From NCBI RefSeq assembly GCF_900099775.1, contig NZ_FMTM01000007.1, positions 248,001 to 312,000 on the forward strand: DNA of 64,000 bases. Direction: 5' to 3'. The notes beneath the pieces were generated by a model. That model ran no database searches, was not told the origin of the DNA, and saw only the letters and a list, made by a program, of their open reading frames with translations. Positions 16,752 to 25,131 of this stretch are shown here, piece after piece (positions within the stretch are counted from its first letter, which is position 1; the number at the start of each line of letters is the position of its first letter). The position numbers were made by a program, and so were the translations under genes. Source of the DNA: Rhizobium mongolense subsp. loessense (lineage in GTDB: Bacteria > Pseudomonadota > Alphaproteobacteria > Rhizobiales > Rhizobiaceae).

Positions 16752-18206
16752 TCAATGCGCCAGCGATTTGATCGCGGGATAAAGCGCCCGATAACGCCTG
16801 TAGGCGTCCTCATAGGCACCACTCAAAGCCGCGACCGGCTCGATCGTTTTTGCCGTCTTCGGCGGCGTGCAGACTGAAACCGGCTCGACGCCTGTCGCCG
16901 CGATCAGCCCAAGCCGCGCCGCGCCGAAGGCCGCGCCGAAATCGCCGTCGGCGGGCAGATCGACCGGGACGCCGAGCGCCGTTGCGATTGACGCCAGCCA
17001 ATAGTACGAGCGCGAGCCGCCGCCGATGGCGGTGACGCGAGATATATCGGTGCCTGCCGAACGCAGCGCTTCGAGATTATCGCGGATTGCGAAGGACACA
17101 CCTTCGATCACCGCCTGTGTCAGTACGACCCGACTGCTCTCATGCTCGAGGCCGATGAAGGCGGCACGGATGACGGCATCATTGTGCGGCGTGCGTTCGC
17201 CCGAAAGATAAGGAAGAAACGTGACACCAGAAGGTGCCTTCAGCGTCTCGCCGAGCTCGTTCGTGAGATCGGCCGCGGATTTACCGGTGACGTTCGAATG
17301 CCAGTTCAACGCATCGGTGGCCGAAAGGATGACGCCCATCTGATGCCAGGTGTTGGGTAGTGCGTGGCAGAATGCATGGACCGCACTCTCTGGCTTCGGC
17401 AGGTAGGCGGCATTCGCCGTGAAGAGAACGCCGGACGTGCCGAGCGAGACGAAGGCCGCGCCATCGCTGACCGTGCCCATGCCGCATGCAGACGCTGCAT
17501 TGTCCCCTGCCCCGCCGGCGACGACAACATCGCCTGCAATACCCCACGTGGCGGCGATTTCGCCGCGCAGCTTTCCTGCCTGCGCCGTGCCTTCCACCAG
17601 CGCCGGCATCTGCTTTTCCTCGAGACCGGTCGCGGCAAGAAGCTCCGTCGACCATTTGCGTTTGCCGGTATCAAGCCAGGACGTACCGGCAGAGTCCGAC
17701 ATTTCGGAAATGTGCTCGCCCGTCAGCCAGAGCCGCAGGTAGTCCTTCGGCAGCAGCACCTTGGCAACCTTGGCGAAAATTCCCGGTTCATGCTTGGCGA
17801 CCCAGGCAAGTTTCGGTGCGGTAAACCCGGGAAAGACGATGTTACCCGTCAGCTTGCGGAATATTGGATCGGCATCCAGCGCCGCTGCCTCGACATAAGA
17901 ACGCGTATCGTTCCAGAGAATGCAGGGACGCAGCACCCTATCGTCGGCATCGAGCAGCGTCGCGCCATGCATCTGGCCGGAAAGGCCGACGCCTTTGACG
18001 GCCGCGAGCTCTTTCGGGTGTTTCGCTTTCAGGCCCGCAACAGCCTCCTCCGTTGCGCGGATCCAATCTAACGGTTCTTGTTGCGACCAGCCGGAATGTG
18101 GCCGCGAAACATCGAGCGAACCATTCGCCGAGCCGATGATCTTCTGATCGCCGTCGATGAGCATCGCCTTGACGCCCGAGGTTCCGAGATCGAGACCCAG
18201 ATACAT
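16752..18206 (-). CDS. xylB: Xylulokinase
   Basis: FGGY-family kinase that phosphorylates D-xylulose to xylulose 5-phosphate, 484 residues. The N-terminal motif LGLDLGTSGVKAMLID, the substrate region GLSGQMHGATLLD and the C-terminal FGGY signature region IGGGSRSYYWLASIATAL are present. AAGGAGA precedes the ATG. It begins 16 bases after the stop of the LacI-type regulator, so the two are surely cotranscribed, with xylA next. Confidence 0.95.
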   Translation of the reverse strand: MYLGLDLGTSGVKAMLIDGDQKIIGSANGSLDVSRPHSGWSQQEPLDWIRATEEAVAGLKAKHPKELAAVKGVGLSGQMHGATLLDADDRVLRPCILWNDTRSYVEAAALDADPIFRKLTGNIVFPGFTAPKLAWVAKHEPGIFAKVAKVLLPKDYLRLWLTGEHISEMSDSAGTSWLDTGKRKWSTELLAATGLEEKQMPALVEGTAQAGKLRGEIAATWGIAGDVVVAGGAGDNAASACGMGTVSDGAAFVSLGTSGVLFTANAAYLPKPESAVHAFCHALPNTWHQMGVILSATDALNWHSNVTGKSAADLTNELGETLKAPSGVTFLPYLSGERTPHNDAVIRAAFIGLEHESSRVVLTQAVIEGVSFAIRDNLEALRSAGTDISRVTAIGGGSRSYYWLASIATALGVPVDLPADGDFGAAFGAARLGLIAATGVEPVSVCTPPKTAKTIEPVAALSGAYEDAYRRYRALYPAIKSLAH

Positions 18207-18222
18207 GTCATTCTCCTTGCCG

Positions 18223-19248
18223 TTACGGCAGATTGTCTTTCAGGAATATGTCGAGCCGGATCCGCTCCTGCGCGTCGATGACGGCAAGCCCGTCGGCCTT
18301 TGCTTTGAGAACCCGGATCGCACTGCGGACCTCATGGCCGGCGTTCTGGTTGAGGATCGCATCGATCGTGCCGTCGATGAGGGCTGCGCGCGTATGGACG
18401 GTCAATTCATGGGCGACGACTGTCAGCGGGCGGCTCGAGGTTCTCTCCTTCAGCGCCCTGACAAGTCCACGGTTGCCGGCGCCTAGGCTGTAGACGCCAA
18501 TCACCCGCTCGTGCTTGGACAAGACGTCGGCGACCAGCATATGCGCCAGTTCCGGATCGTCGCGGCCTTCGAGGACGGGCAGGATGGAAAGCTTCGGAAA
18601 TTCCTCCGCCATCAACGCGGCAAAGCCTTCCAGCCGCTCGCGATGGTCGCGCACGAGCATGGAGCCGGCAAGCACCGCCACCTCGCCCTTGGCATCACCA
18701 AGAAAGCGTCCGAGAAGACGCGCTGCGGTTCTTCCAGCAGCGATGTTGTCGACACCCGCATAATGATGCCGGCGCGAACCGGTGAGGTCTGAAACCAGCG
18801 TAACGACAGGAATGCCGTCGCCCACCAGCTTGTCGACCGCAGCGACTACCTCAGGCGCATCGGTGGCGACAAGCGCAATCCCGGCGGGACGTTCATCGGC
18901 AAGCTTTTCGACTGCCGCAACCAGAGCGGCTGGATCGAAGGCGGCAACTTCCACTGTGCGAATACTCGTCCTCTCTAACGGCGAACGGATCATCGCTTCG
19001 CGGATCTCGGCGTGCAGCCCGTGCATGAAGGAATTGTCTGAGGCAGGCAGGATGAAAACCAGCGGATAGGTGCGACTCTTGGCGAGGTTGGCGGCGGCAA
19101 CATCGCGCACATAGCCGATCTCGCGGATTGCCGTTTCCACTTTTTCGCGCGTGATGCGGCGCACACCGGGGCGCTGGTTCAGCACGCGGTCAACGGTCGC
19201 CAAACTGACCCCCGCTGCAGCGGCGATATCATGAACTGTGGGCCTCAT
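18223..19248 (-). CDS. LacI family regulator of the xylose genes
   Basis: LacI-family repressor, 341 residues, with N-terminal HTH VHDIAAAAGVSLATVDRVLN and a Peripla_BP_4-type sugar-binding domain. The variant HTH (VDRVLN in place of VSRALN) is common in the subgroup with this sensor domain. GGAGGAG before the ATG at 19248 fixes the start against a longer open frame to 19350. First gene of the regulator-xylB-xylA cluster and probably autoregulated through the 20-bp near-palindrome at 19280-19299. Role as a xylose or xylulose sensor is inferred from context. Confidence 0.88.
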   Translation of the reverse strand: MRPTVHDIAAAAGVSLATVDRVLNQRPGVRRITREKVETAIREIGYVRDVAAANLAKSRTYPLVFILPASDNSFMHGLHAEIREAMIRSPLERTSIRTVEVAAFDPAALVAAVEKLADERPAGIALVATDAPEVVAAVDKLVGDGIPVVTLVSDLTGSRRHHYAGVDNIAAGRTAARLLGRFLGDAKGEVAVLAGSMLVRDHRERLEGFAALMAEEFPKLSILPVLEGRDDPELAHMLVADVLSKHERVIGVYSLGAGNRGLVRALKERTSSRPLTVVAHELTVHTRAALIDGTIDAILNQNAGHEVRSAIRVLKAKADGLAVIDAQERIRLDIFLKDNLP

Positions 19249-19279
19249 CGCTCCTCCTGATGAAACCATTATCGCCAAA

Positions 19280-19299
19280 TTTGATGTACGTAAATCAAA
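19280..19299. promoter_or_regulatory. Near-perfect 20-bp operator candidate for the xyl operon
   Basis: TTTGATGTACGTAAATCAAA, symmetrical except for one base pair, with a central TACGTA. It is 31 bases before the regulator start codon, a good place for repression of the regulator-xylB-xylA transcript. Confidence 0.6.
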
Positions 19300-19329
19300 A
19301 ATTTCAAACGGCTGTCGACCACCAAGAAA

Positions 19330-19359
19330 AAGGCCGGCATGGTCTCCCAAGCCGGCCTT
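19330..19359 (-). terminator. Intrinsic terminator of the rmrAB-like operon
   Basis: AAGGCCGGC and GCCGGCCTT arms with a 12-base loop, followed in the minus direction by TTTTTC. It lies 20 bases after the efflux permease stop. Confidence 0.8.
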
Positions 19360-19379
19360 GATTTCGTTTATTCGAACGC

Positions 19380-20969
19380 TCAGTGGCCACCGCTGCCACC
19401 GCCGCCGCCCTGGGGTGCCGGTTTCTTGATCATCGCGACCCCGAGGATCATGGCCATGAAAAGTACGGTCAGGATCAGGAATACGTCGCTGAAGGAGAGA
19501 ATGATCGCCTGTTGGGTGGCAAGCCCGACCATCTGCTTGATCGCGGCCGAAGCACCGTCCAGGCCATAGGAGTTGAAGTTGGCAGTCAGGTTGTTCATCT
19601 GGTCGATCGCGGCCGGATTACCCCAATCCATGTTTTCCCGCAGCCGCTCGTAGTGCACGTCCTGACGGTTGGAGAGAACGGTGTTGATCACCGCAAGGCC
19701 GACTGCCCCGCCGAGGTTACGAGTAAGGTTGAACAGACCGGAGGCGCCACGGATACGTGAAGGCGGCATCGTGCCGAGCGCGATGTTGTTGATCGGCACC
19801 ATGCACATCATGAGCCCGAACCCGCGCAGGATCTGCGGGATGAAGAGCTCGTAGAAATCCCAGTCGTCCGTCAGATGGGTCATGACGAAGGTGCCGGCCG
19901 CGAAGCTGGTAAAGCCGATCACCATCATCAGGCGAAGGTCCATCTTCGTCGACAGCCGGCCTGCAATCGGCGCAGTGAAGAACATCGCAAGGCCGGAGAC
20001 AAACATGGTCTCGCCGATCATCAGCGAATCGTAACCGCGGATGCGCCCCAGATAGACCGGATAGATATAGGTGAGGCCGTATAGCCCAATCCCCATGACG
20101 AATGAGAACACCGAACCGAAGGAGAAATTCCTGTTGGTAAAGGCCCTGAGGTCGACGACGGGGAAGTCCACAGTGAAAGCGCGATAGAAGAAGATGATCG
20201 CACCTGCCGCGGAAGCCACGGCTCCGGCGACGATATAAGTGTCGTTGAACCAGTCGTTCGAATTGCCTTCCTCCAGCACATATTCCAGCGCACCGAGAAA
20301 AACGCCCATGGAGATAAGGCCCCACCAGTCGAACTTCCTGAACAGCGACAGTTCCGGCTTGTCGAAATCTATGAAATTCCAGGTGATGGTCGCGACCAGG
20401 ATACCGGGAATGACGTTGACGAGGAACAGCCAGTGCCACGAGAAGGCATGGCTGAGATAACCGCCGACGGTCGGGCCGATGGTCGGCGCAAGGGTGGCGA
20501 TCAGGCCGATGATAGGCGAGACGATACTGCGCTTCGACGGTGGGAAGATGGTGAAAGCGGCCGCGAAGACGGACGGAATCATACCGCCGCCGATGAAGCC
20601 CTGGATGGCGCGGTAAACGATCATCTGATCGATGTTCGTTGCCGTTGCGCAGAGCACGCTCGACAGCGTGAAACCAGCAGCGGAAATAGCGAAAAGATAG
20701 CGTGTCGAGATGATGCGAGCGAGCGTTCCCGACAGCGGAATCATGATGACTTCCGCAATCAGGTAGGATGTCTGCACCCACCCGATCTCGTCCGAGCCGG
20801 CAGAAAGGCCGGCTTGGATTTCCGCGAGCGATGCGGAGACGATCTGGATGTCGAGGATCGACATGAACATGCCAAGCACCATCGCAAAGAATGCGATGAG
20901 CTTGCGCGGGTCCATTCGCTCCTCGGAACCGGCGACCGCAATGGCGCCTGTTGTAGCGGTGGTAGCCAT
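19380..20969 (-). CDS. rmrB: DHA2-family MFS multidrug efflux permease (RmrB/EmrB type)
   Basis: Inner-membrane proton-driven exporter, 529 residues, with about 14 hydrophobic segments as expected for DHA2 drug:H+ antiporters. Family motifs are MFMSILDIQIVSASLAEIQ in TM1, the motif C-like region GLIATLAPTIGPTVGGYLS and WHWLFLVNVIPGI. The C-terminus ends in a Gly-rich tail (GGGGGSGGH). It begins 21 bases after the HlyD-type gene; together they would form a tripartite pump with a TolC-like protein encoded elsewhere. The rmrAB name is from Rhizobium etli, where such a pump is induced by plant flavonoids; orthology is likely but not proven. Confidence 0.85.
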   Translation of the reverse strand: MATTATTGAIAVAGSEERMDPRKLIAFFAMVLGMFMSILDIQIVSASLAEIQAGLSAGSDEIGWVQTSYLIAEVIMIPLSGTLARIISTRYLFAISAAGFTLSSVLCATATNIDQMIVYRAIQGFIGGGMIPSVFAAAFTIFPPSKRSIVSPIIGLIATLAPTIGPTVGGYLSHAFSWHWLFLVNVIPGILVATITWNFIDFDKPELSLFRKFDWWGLISMGVFLGALEYVLEEGNSNDWFNDTYIVAGAVASAAGAIIFFYRAFTVDFPVVDLRAFTNRNFSFGSVFSFVMGIGLYGLTYIYPVYLGRIRGYDSLMIGETMFVSGLAMFFTAPIAGRLSTKMDLRLMMVIGFTSFAAGTFVMTHLTDDWDFYELFIPQILRGFGLMMCMVPINNIALGTMPPSRIRGASGLFNLTRNLGGAVGLAVINTVLSNRQDVHYERLRENMDWGNPAAIDQMNNLTANFNSYGLDGASAAIKQMVGLATQQAIILSFSDVFLILTVLFMAMILGVAMIKKPAPQGGGGGSGGH

Positions 20970-20990
20970 TGGCCTACTCCGGCTGGCTGA

Positions 20991-22205
20991 TCACTTTGCT
21001 GCCTGCCCTGTAGCGGGCGCCGTGCGGGTATCGACATCGACGACGACGCTCAGGCCGGCGCGCAAGCGGCCGCTATCAAGCGCATCTTGAGGCAGCGCAA
21101 TGCGGACCGGGACGCGCTGGATGATCTTGGTGAAATTGCCCGTCGCATTTTCCGGCGGCAGTAGCGAGAAGACAGAGCCGGAGGCTGGCGAAATCGACTC
21201 GACGGTACCGACGATCGGATGGTCGTCATAAGCATCGACATGCACGTTGACCTTCGAGCCCGGAACCAAGTGCTGGATCTGCGTTTCCTTGAAGTTGGCG
21301 TCAATGAACAGCTGACGCACCGGAACGAGTGCCATCAGCCGCTGGCCGGGCGAAACGAGATCGCCTTCCTGAACAGAGCGGTTGCCGACGACGCCATCAT
21401 ACGGTGCCTTTAGGATCGTGAAGGACAGATCGCGGGCTGCCTTGTCCCGCTGAAGCTCGAGCGTACGGACCGAACCTTCGGCTTCCCTGCGCTGCGCCTC
21501 GAGGATGGTGACGTTTGCTTCCGCCGACTTGATGTTGGCGTCGCCGCCGACGAGATTGGCCTTGGCCTGGTCGAGAGCAATATTGGCAGTGTCGAGATCG
21601 GCCGTCGTGCCGACCGACTTAGCCTGGAGGTCCGCCTGGCGCTTCTGTGTGATCTCGGCGCCACGGACTGCCGCCTCGAGAGCCACCTTGGAGGCCTGGG
21701 CCTGAGCAAGCGCTGCCTTGGCTCCTTCGATCTGCGCGTCGATGCGGCTCAGCGACAGCTTCTCCGTGGCGATCTGCGCCTCGGCCTGATCGAGGGCGTT
21801 TTGATAGTCGCCGTTGTCGAGCGTGGCAAGCACGTCCCCGGCCTTCACCTGCTGGTTGGCGACAACATTCACCTTCGCGACATAGCCGGTGACCTTTGGC
21901 GAGATCGTTGCGATGTCGCCTTCGATATAGGCGTCGTCGGTCGACACCATGAAACGGCCGTTCGTCCACCACTCGTAGCCGTATGATGCACCGCCGGCGA
22001 GAATAGCGAGCGCCACGATCGGTAGCACCAGGCTGCGGCGCTTCTTCTTTTCAGCTGGAGCGGTCTGCGTATCGGGCGCAGTCTGAGGGGCACGCGGAGC
22101 TTCGGCGGTCGCCGGTTCGGCAGGGACAACGGCGTCTGGCACCGCCTCGTCCCTTGCGGAATCGCTGACAATGCGGGCGACATTCGTTTTCTGATTAGAC
22201 GACAT
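20991..22205 (-). CDS. rmrA: HlyD/EmrA-type membrane fusion protein
   Basis: Periplasmic adaptor linking the MFS pump to an outer-membrane channel, 404 residues. A Pro/Ala-rich cytoplasmic N-terminus precedes a single membrane anchor (SLVLPIVALAILAGGASYG, about residues 58-76), then the biotinyl-lipoyl-like half motif (ISPKVTGYVAKVNVVANQQV), a long alpha-helical hairpin rich in Ala/Gln, and the closing half motif ILKAPYDGVVGNRSVQEGDLV. A TTG two codons upstream is possible; ATG at 22205 is preferred. Divergent from the tetR gene with two operators between. Confidence 0.87.
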   Translation of the reverse strand: MSSNQKTNVARIVSDSARDEAVPDAVVPAEPATAEAPRAPQTAPDTQTAPAEKKKRRSLVLPIVALAILAGGASYGYEWWTNGRFMVSTDDAYIEGDIATISPKVTGYVAKVNVVANQQVKAGDVLATLDNGDYQNALDQAEAQIATEKLSLSRIDAQIEGAKAALAQAQASKVALEAAVRGAEITQKRQADLQAKSVGTTADLDTANIALDQAKANLVGGDANIKSAEANVTILEAQRREAEGSVRTLELQRDKAARDLSFTILKAPYDGVVGNRSVQEGDLVSPGQRLMALVPVRQLFIDANFKETQIQHLVPGSKVNVHVDAYDDHPIVGTVESISPASGSVFSLLPPENATGNFTKIIQRVPVRIALPQDALDSGRLRAGLSVVVDVDTRTAPATGQAAK

Positions 22206-22239
22206 GAGCAAAGACCGGTAAATCGAGTGACATTGATCG

Positions 22240-22261
22240 AACTGAACGGTTCGGTTCAGTT
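22240..22261. promoter_or_regulatory. TetR operator candidate 1 in the rmrA-tetR intergenic region
   Basis: 8-bp perfect arms AACTGAAC and GTTCAGTT around the 6-base centre GGTTCG, 35 bases before the rmrA start. Confidence 0.65.
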
Positions 22262-22296
22262 GACATAAGGCCTTTTTAAAGTCATATCAAGCTATA

Positions 22297-22314
22297 TCGA
22301 ACCAGGCGGTTCGA
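22297..22314. promoter_or_regulatory. TetR operator candidate 2 in the rmrA-tetR intergenic region
   Basis: TCGAACC and GGTTCGA, 7-bp perfect arms with spacer AGGC, 46 bases before the tetR start. It shares the GAAC/GTTC core with the first site, so one regulator could bind both and control the two divergent promoters. Confidence 0.65.
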
Positions 22315-22360
22315 TTTTGTTAAAAGAATGTTCGCATCGGCGAACGTGGTTAAGGAGACA

Positions 22361-23035
22361 ATGACAGAGATTTTCAAAGATACGGTCGAAGCCCCGGCCG
22401 CAAGCGGCAGATGGGCGGCAGGAGAGGATCCGGCAAAGCGCAGGCAGATTCTCGAAGGGGCGAAGCGCGTCTTCATGAAACTCGGGTTCGATGCCGCGAG
22501 CATGAACGATGTGACGCGCGAGGCTGGTGTTTCGAAAGGAACGCTTTATGTCTACTTCGCCAACAAGGAAGAGCTTTTTACCGCGATGATGGAGACCGAG
22601 CGCGCCGCTTTTGTCGCCAGTGTGCGTGCGGCCCTCAATGCCAATCCCGACCCGGACACGGCTCTTTATGATTTCGGCATGACCTTCGTCCGGCACACAA
22701 CCGAAGAAAAGGTCATCAATGCCATACGCACCGTCATCGGAGTGCGCGACCGCATGCCGCACCTCTGTCAACGCTTCTTTACCGGCCCCGAAAACATCCG
22801 GACCGTCCTCACCGACTATCTGAAGACTCAGGTCGCCGCCGGACATTTTGTGATCGAGGATGTCGAGCTTGCCGCTCGCCAGTTCCTGGAACTCTGCGGC
22901 GGAGGCTTCTTCAAGCTGCGCCTCTTGGGCGACATGGCGGGTCCTCCGTCCGAGGAGGAGATGAGCCGCATCATCCGCGGTGCGATCCGCGTCTTCCTTG
23001 CTGCCTATGGCGTTAGCCAGAACCGGCCAGCCTGA
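22361..23035 (+). CDS. TetR family repressor of the adjacent efflux operon
   Basis: TetR/AcrR-type regulator, 224 residues. The HTH reads ASMNDVTREAGVSKGTLYVYFANKEELF, then a ligand-binding domain with a TetR C-terminal AefR-like region (LELCGGGFFKLRLLGD). AAGGAGA before the ATG at 22361 rules out the in-frame ATG at 22328. Divergent from rmrAB with palindromes between, so it is probably the local repressor released by pump substrates. Confidence 0.9.
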   Translation: MTEIFKDTVEAPAASGRWAAGEDPAKRRQILEGAKRVFMKLGFDAASMNDVTREAGVSKGTLYVYFANKEELFTAMMETERAAFVASVRAALNANPDPDTALYDFGMTFVRHTTEEKVINAIRTVIGVRDRMPHLCQRFFTGPENIRTVLTDYLKTQVAAGHFVIEDVELAARQFLELCGGGFFKLRLLGDMAGPPSEEEMSRIIRGAIRVFLAAYGVSQNRPA

Positions 23036-23138
23036 ACGTTATCGATTTCTTTCTGCGTTGCACTAGAATCCAGCAATAGCGATCAAACCTGCTTGCCGGT
23101 TTTACTCTAATCAGGAGACCGCAACCAAGGAAGTGCGC

Positions 23139-23978
23139 ATGAGTGCCATTGGACGGGCGATTTGGTTTATTGAAAGCCATTCCGCCAGCGATATCTCGCT
23201 GGACGATATCTCGGATGCCGCAGGTCTGTCGCGCTATCATCTGTCGCGCGTCTTCGGACTCGTCACCGGCCACTCGATCAGCGGCTATCTGCGCGGACGT
23301 CGACTGAGCGCCGCCGCATTGGCCCTGATCGGCAGTTCATCGAGCATCCTCGAGGTTGCCCTCGGCGCGGGTTACGGCTCGCACGAGGCTTTCACCCGTG
23401 CCTTCCGCGACCAGTTCGGTATCACTCCGGACGCGATTCGCAAGCAGGGGCACGTCCGCAACCTCGCTTTAGTGGAGCCGATCAAGATGGACCCCGCACG
23501 CCTCAACGAACTTGAAGAACCCCGCTTCGAAAGCCTGCCGCCAATGCTTTTTGCCGGACTGCAAGAGACCTATGGCTACGGCGACAATGCCGCGATTCCC
23601 TCACTGTGGCAGAAATTCAACTCTTACTTCGGCAATATTTCCGGCCAGCGGGGTAATGCCGCCTATGGCATCTGCACACATATCGAAGGAGAAGCCGAAA
23701 CGTTCCGTTACATGGCAGGTGCCGAAGTCACAGATGCCGGCGACCTGCCGGAGGGATTTACGACGCTGAAAGTGCCCGGTCAGCGCTACGTCGTCTTCAC
23801 TCATCGCGGTCACGTCTCCGCTATTGCGGCAACGATGCATCATATCTTCGGGACATGGTTCCCCTCCTCGGGTCTGCAGCACGGCGAGATGCCAGACATG
23901 TTCGAACGTTACGACGAGCGTTTCGATCCCCATACCGGCGTGGGCATCACGGAAATCTGGATACCGGTCAAGGAATAA
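23139..23978 (+). CDS. AraC family regulator with GyrI-like effector domain
   Basis: 279 residues in the Rob/SoxS-plus-GyrI arrangement: an N-terminal AraC DNA-binding domain with two HTH motifs (ISDAAGLSRYHLSRVFG and ILEVALGAGYGSHEAFTRAFRDQFG), then a GyrI-like small-molecule-binding domain (residues about 125-279, with YVVFTHRGHVSAIAATMHHIFGTWFP). AAGGAAG precedes the ATG at 23139; a GTG at 23133 is the alternative. Such proteins often sense toxic compounds, which fits its place beside an efflux locus, but its target is not evident. Confidence 0.88.
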   Translation: MSAIGRAIWFIESHSASDISLDDISDAAGLSRYHLSRVFGLVTGHSISGYLRGRRLSAAALALIGSSSSILEVALGAGYGSHEAFTRAFRDQFGITPDAIRKQGHVRNLALVEPIKMDPARLNELEEPRFESLPPMLFAGLQETYGYGDNAAIPSLWQKFNSYFGNISGQRGNAAYGICTHIEGEAETFRYMAGAEVTDAGDLPEGFTTLKVPGQRYVVFTHRGHVSAIAATMHHIFGTWFPSSGLQHGEMPDMFERYDERFDPHTGVGITEIWIPVKE

Positions 23979-24078
23979 AAGCCTCCCCGCTTTCGTATAT
24001 TCCCTTGCGCGCTTGTTTCTTGGCGCCTTCACCTTAAATTGCGGGCGTCAGATTCTATGGCGCGAGGGAAAATAGCTT

Positions 24079-24828
24079 ATGCAAGATATCATCATGCTCG
24101 TTCAGGATCCGGCAGCCTGGGTGGCTCTGGTGACCCTGGTTGTCATGGAAGTCGTCCTCGGCATCGACAACCTGATCTTCATTTCCATTCTCACCAACAA
24201 GCTGCCGGTCGAGCATCGTGATAAAGCTCGCAAGGTGGGTATCAGCCTCGCCCTCATCATGCGTCTTGCATTGCTTGGTACTGTAGCCTGGATCGTCCAG
24301 CTTACCACACCTGTCTTCGAGGCTTTCGGTCATGGCTTCTCTTGGAAGGACATGATCTTGATCGCCGGCGGTCTGTTCCTCGTATGGAAGGCCACCAAGG
24401 AAATTCACCACAGTGTCGATCCGGAGGATCACAACGAGGATTTCATTGCGAGTTCGGCGACGACGGGCTTTGCGGCGGCGATCGGCCAGATCCTGCTGCT
24501 CGACCTTGTCTTCTCGGTGGACAGCATCATCACCGCCGTCGGCATGACCCCGCACCTGCCGATCATGGTCATCGCCGTCATCGCCGCCGTCACCGTCATG
24601 CTGGTCGCCGCAACCCCGCTTGCAAATTTCATCGAGAAGAACCCGACGATCGTCATGCTGGCGCTCGCCTTCCTGCTGATGATCGGCACCACACTCATCG
24701 CCGACGGCATGGGGTTCCATGTACCGAAGGGCTATGTCTATGCCGCCATGGCCTTCTCGGCGCTCGTTGAAGTGCTGAACATGTTTGCAAGAAATGCCCG
24801 AATGCGAAAGAAGGCCAGCGGGCATTGA
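24079..24828 (+). CDS. TerC family integral membrane protein
   Basis: TerC/YoaE-type inner-membrane protein, 249 residues with about seven hydrophobic segments. The family signatures are the two acidic membrane motifs VLGIDNLIFISIL and LDLVFSVDSIITAVGM. The family is linked to metal ion (manganese) export and tellurite resistance; the substrate here is inferred only. GAGGG precedes the ATG. I looked for a yybP-ykoY manganese riboswitch in the 100-base leader and saw none. A strong terminator follows. Confidence 0.9.
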   Translation: MQDIIMLVQDPAAWVALVTLVVMEVVLGIDNLIFISILTNKLPVEHRDKARKVGISLALIMRLALLGTVAWIVQLTTPVFEAFGHGFSWKDMILIAGGLFLVWKATKEIHHSVDPEDHNEDFIASSATTGFAAAIGQILLLDLVFSVDSIITAVGMTPHLPIMVIAVIAAVTVMLVAATPLANFIEKNPTIVMLALAFLLMIGTTLIADGMGFHVPKGYVYAAMAFSALVEVLNMFARNARMRKKASGH

Positions 24829-24842
24829 CGAGATTTAAACGG

Positions 24843-24872
24843 GGGCGCGACAAAACGCGCCCTTTTCCTTTT
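24843..24872 (+). terminator. Intrinsic terminator after the TerC-like gene
   Basis: GGGCGCG and CGCGCCC with a 6-base loop ACAAAA, followed by TTTTCCTTTT. It begins 15 bases after the stop codon. Confidence 0.88.
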
Positions 24873-25131
24873 GTTCAGCCGGCTCTTGCGAGTTCCCTGG
24901 GATCGCCGACACCAGCCGCCGATCGTCTGCCGTGATGTCTGGCGCGAGACGGCGGCGACCGCGCCCAATGTGCGCGTAGCAAACGACACCGCCCTGTCCG
25001 GCGAGATGCTGGAAAAGATCATCAGCGCCCGGCGAGGTGAAGGATAGGAACTTTGCATCCTGCGCGACATTGATTGGTCCAGGAAAGCGTACAAGTATCA
25101 TCCGGCAATCAGCCCAAACCTCCGGAGCGGT
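24873..25131. other. Intergenic region with a start-less open frame (possible gene remnant)
   Basis: On the + strand a frame ending at TAG 25046-25048 is open for about 58 codons with coding-like composition (for example DVWRETAATAPNVRVAND then TALSGEMLEKIISARR) but has no plausible start and no ribosome site. It may be the degraded 3' end of a lost gene. I do not recognise the family. The rest holds the promoter region of the SLC13-like gene. Confidence 0.3.

Noticed and set aside
23979..24078. Manganese (yybP-ykoY) riboswitch before the TerC-like gene
   Set aside because: The 100-base leader shows no match to the conserved loops.
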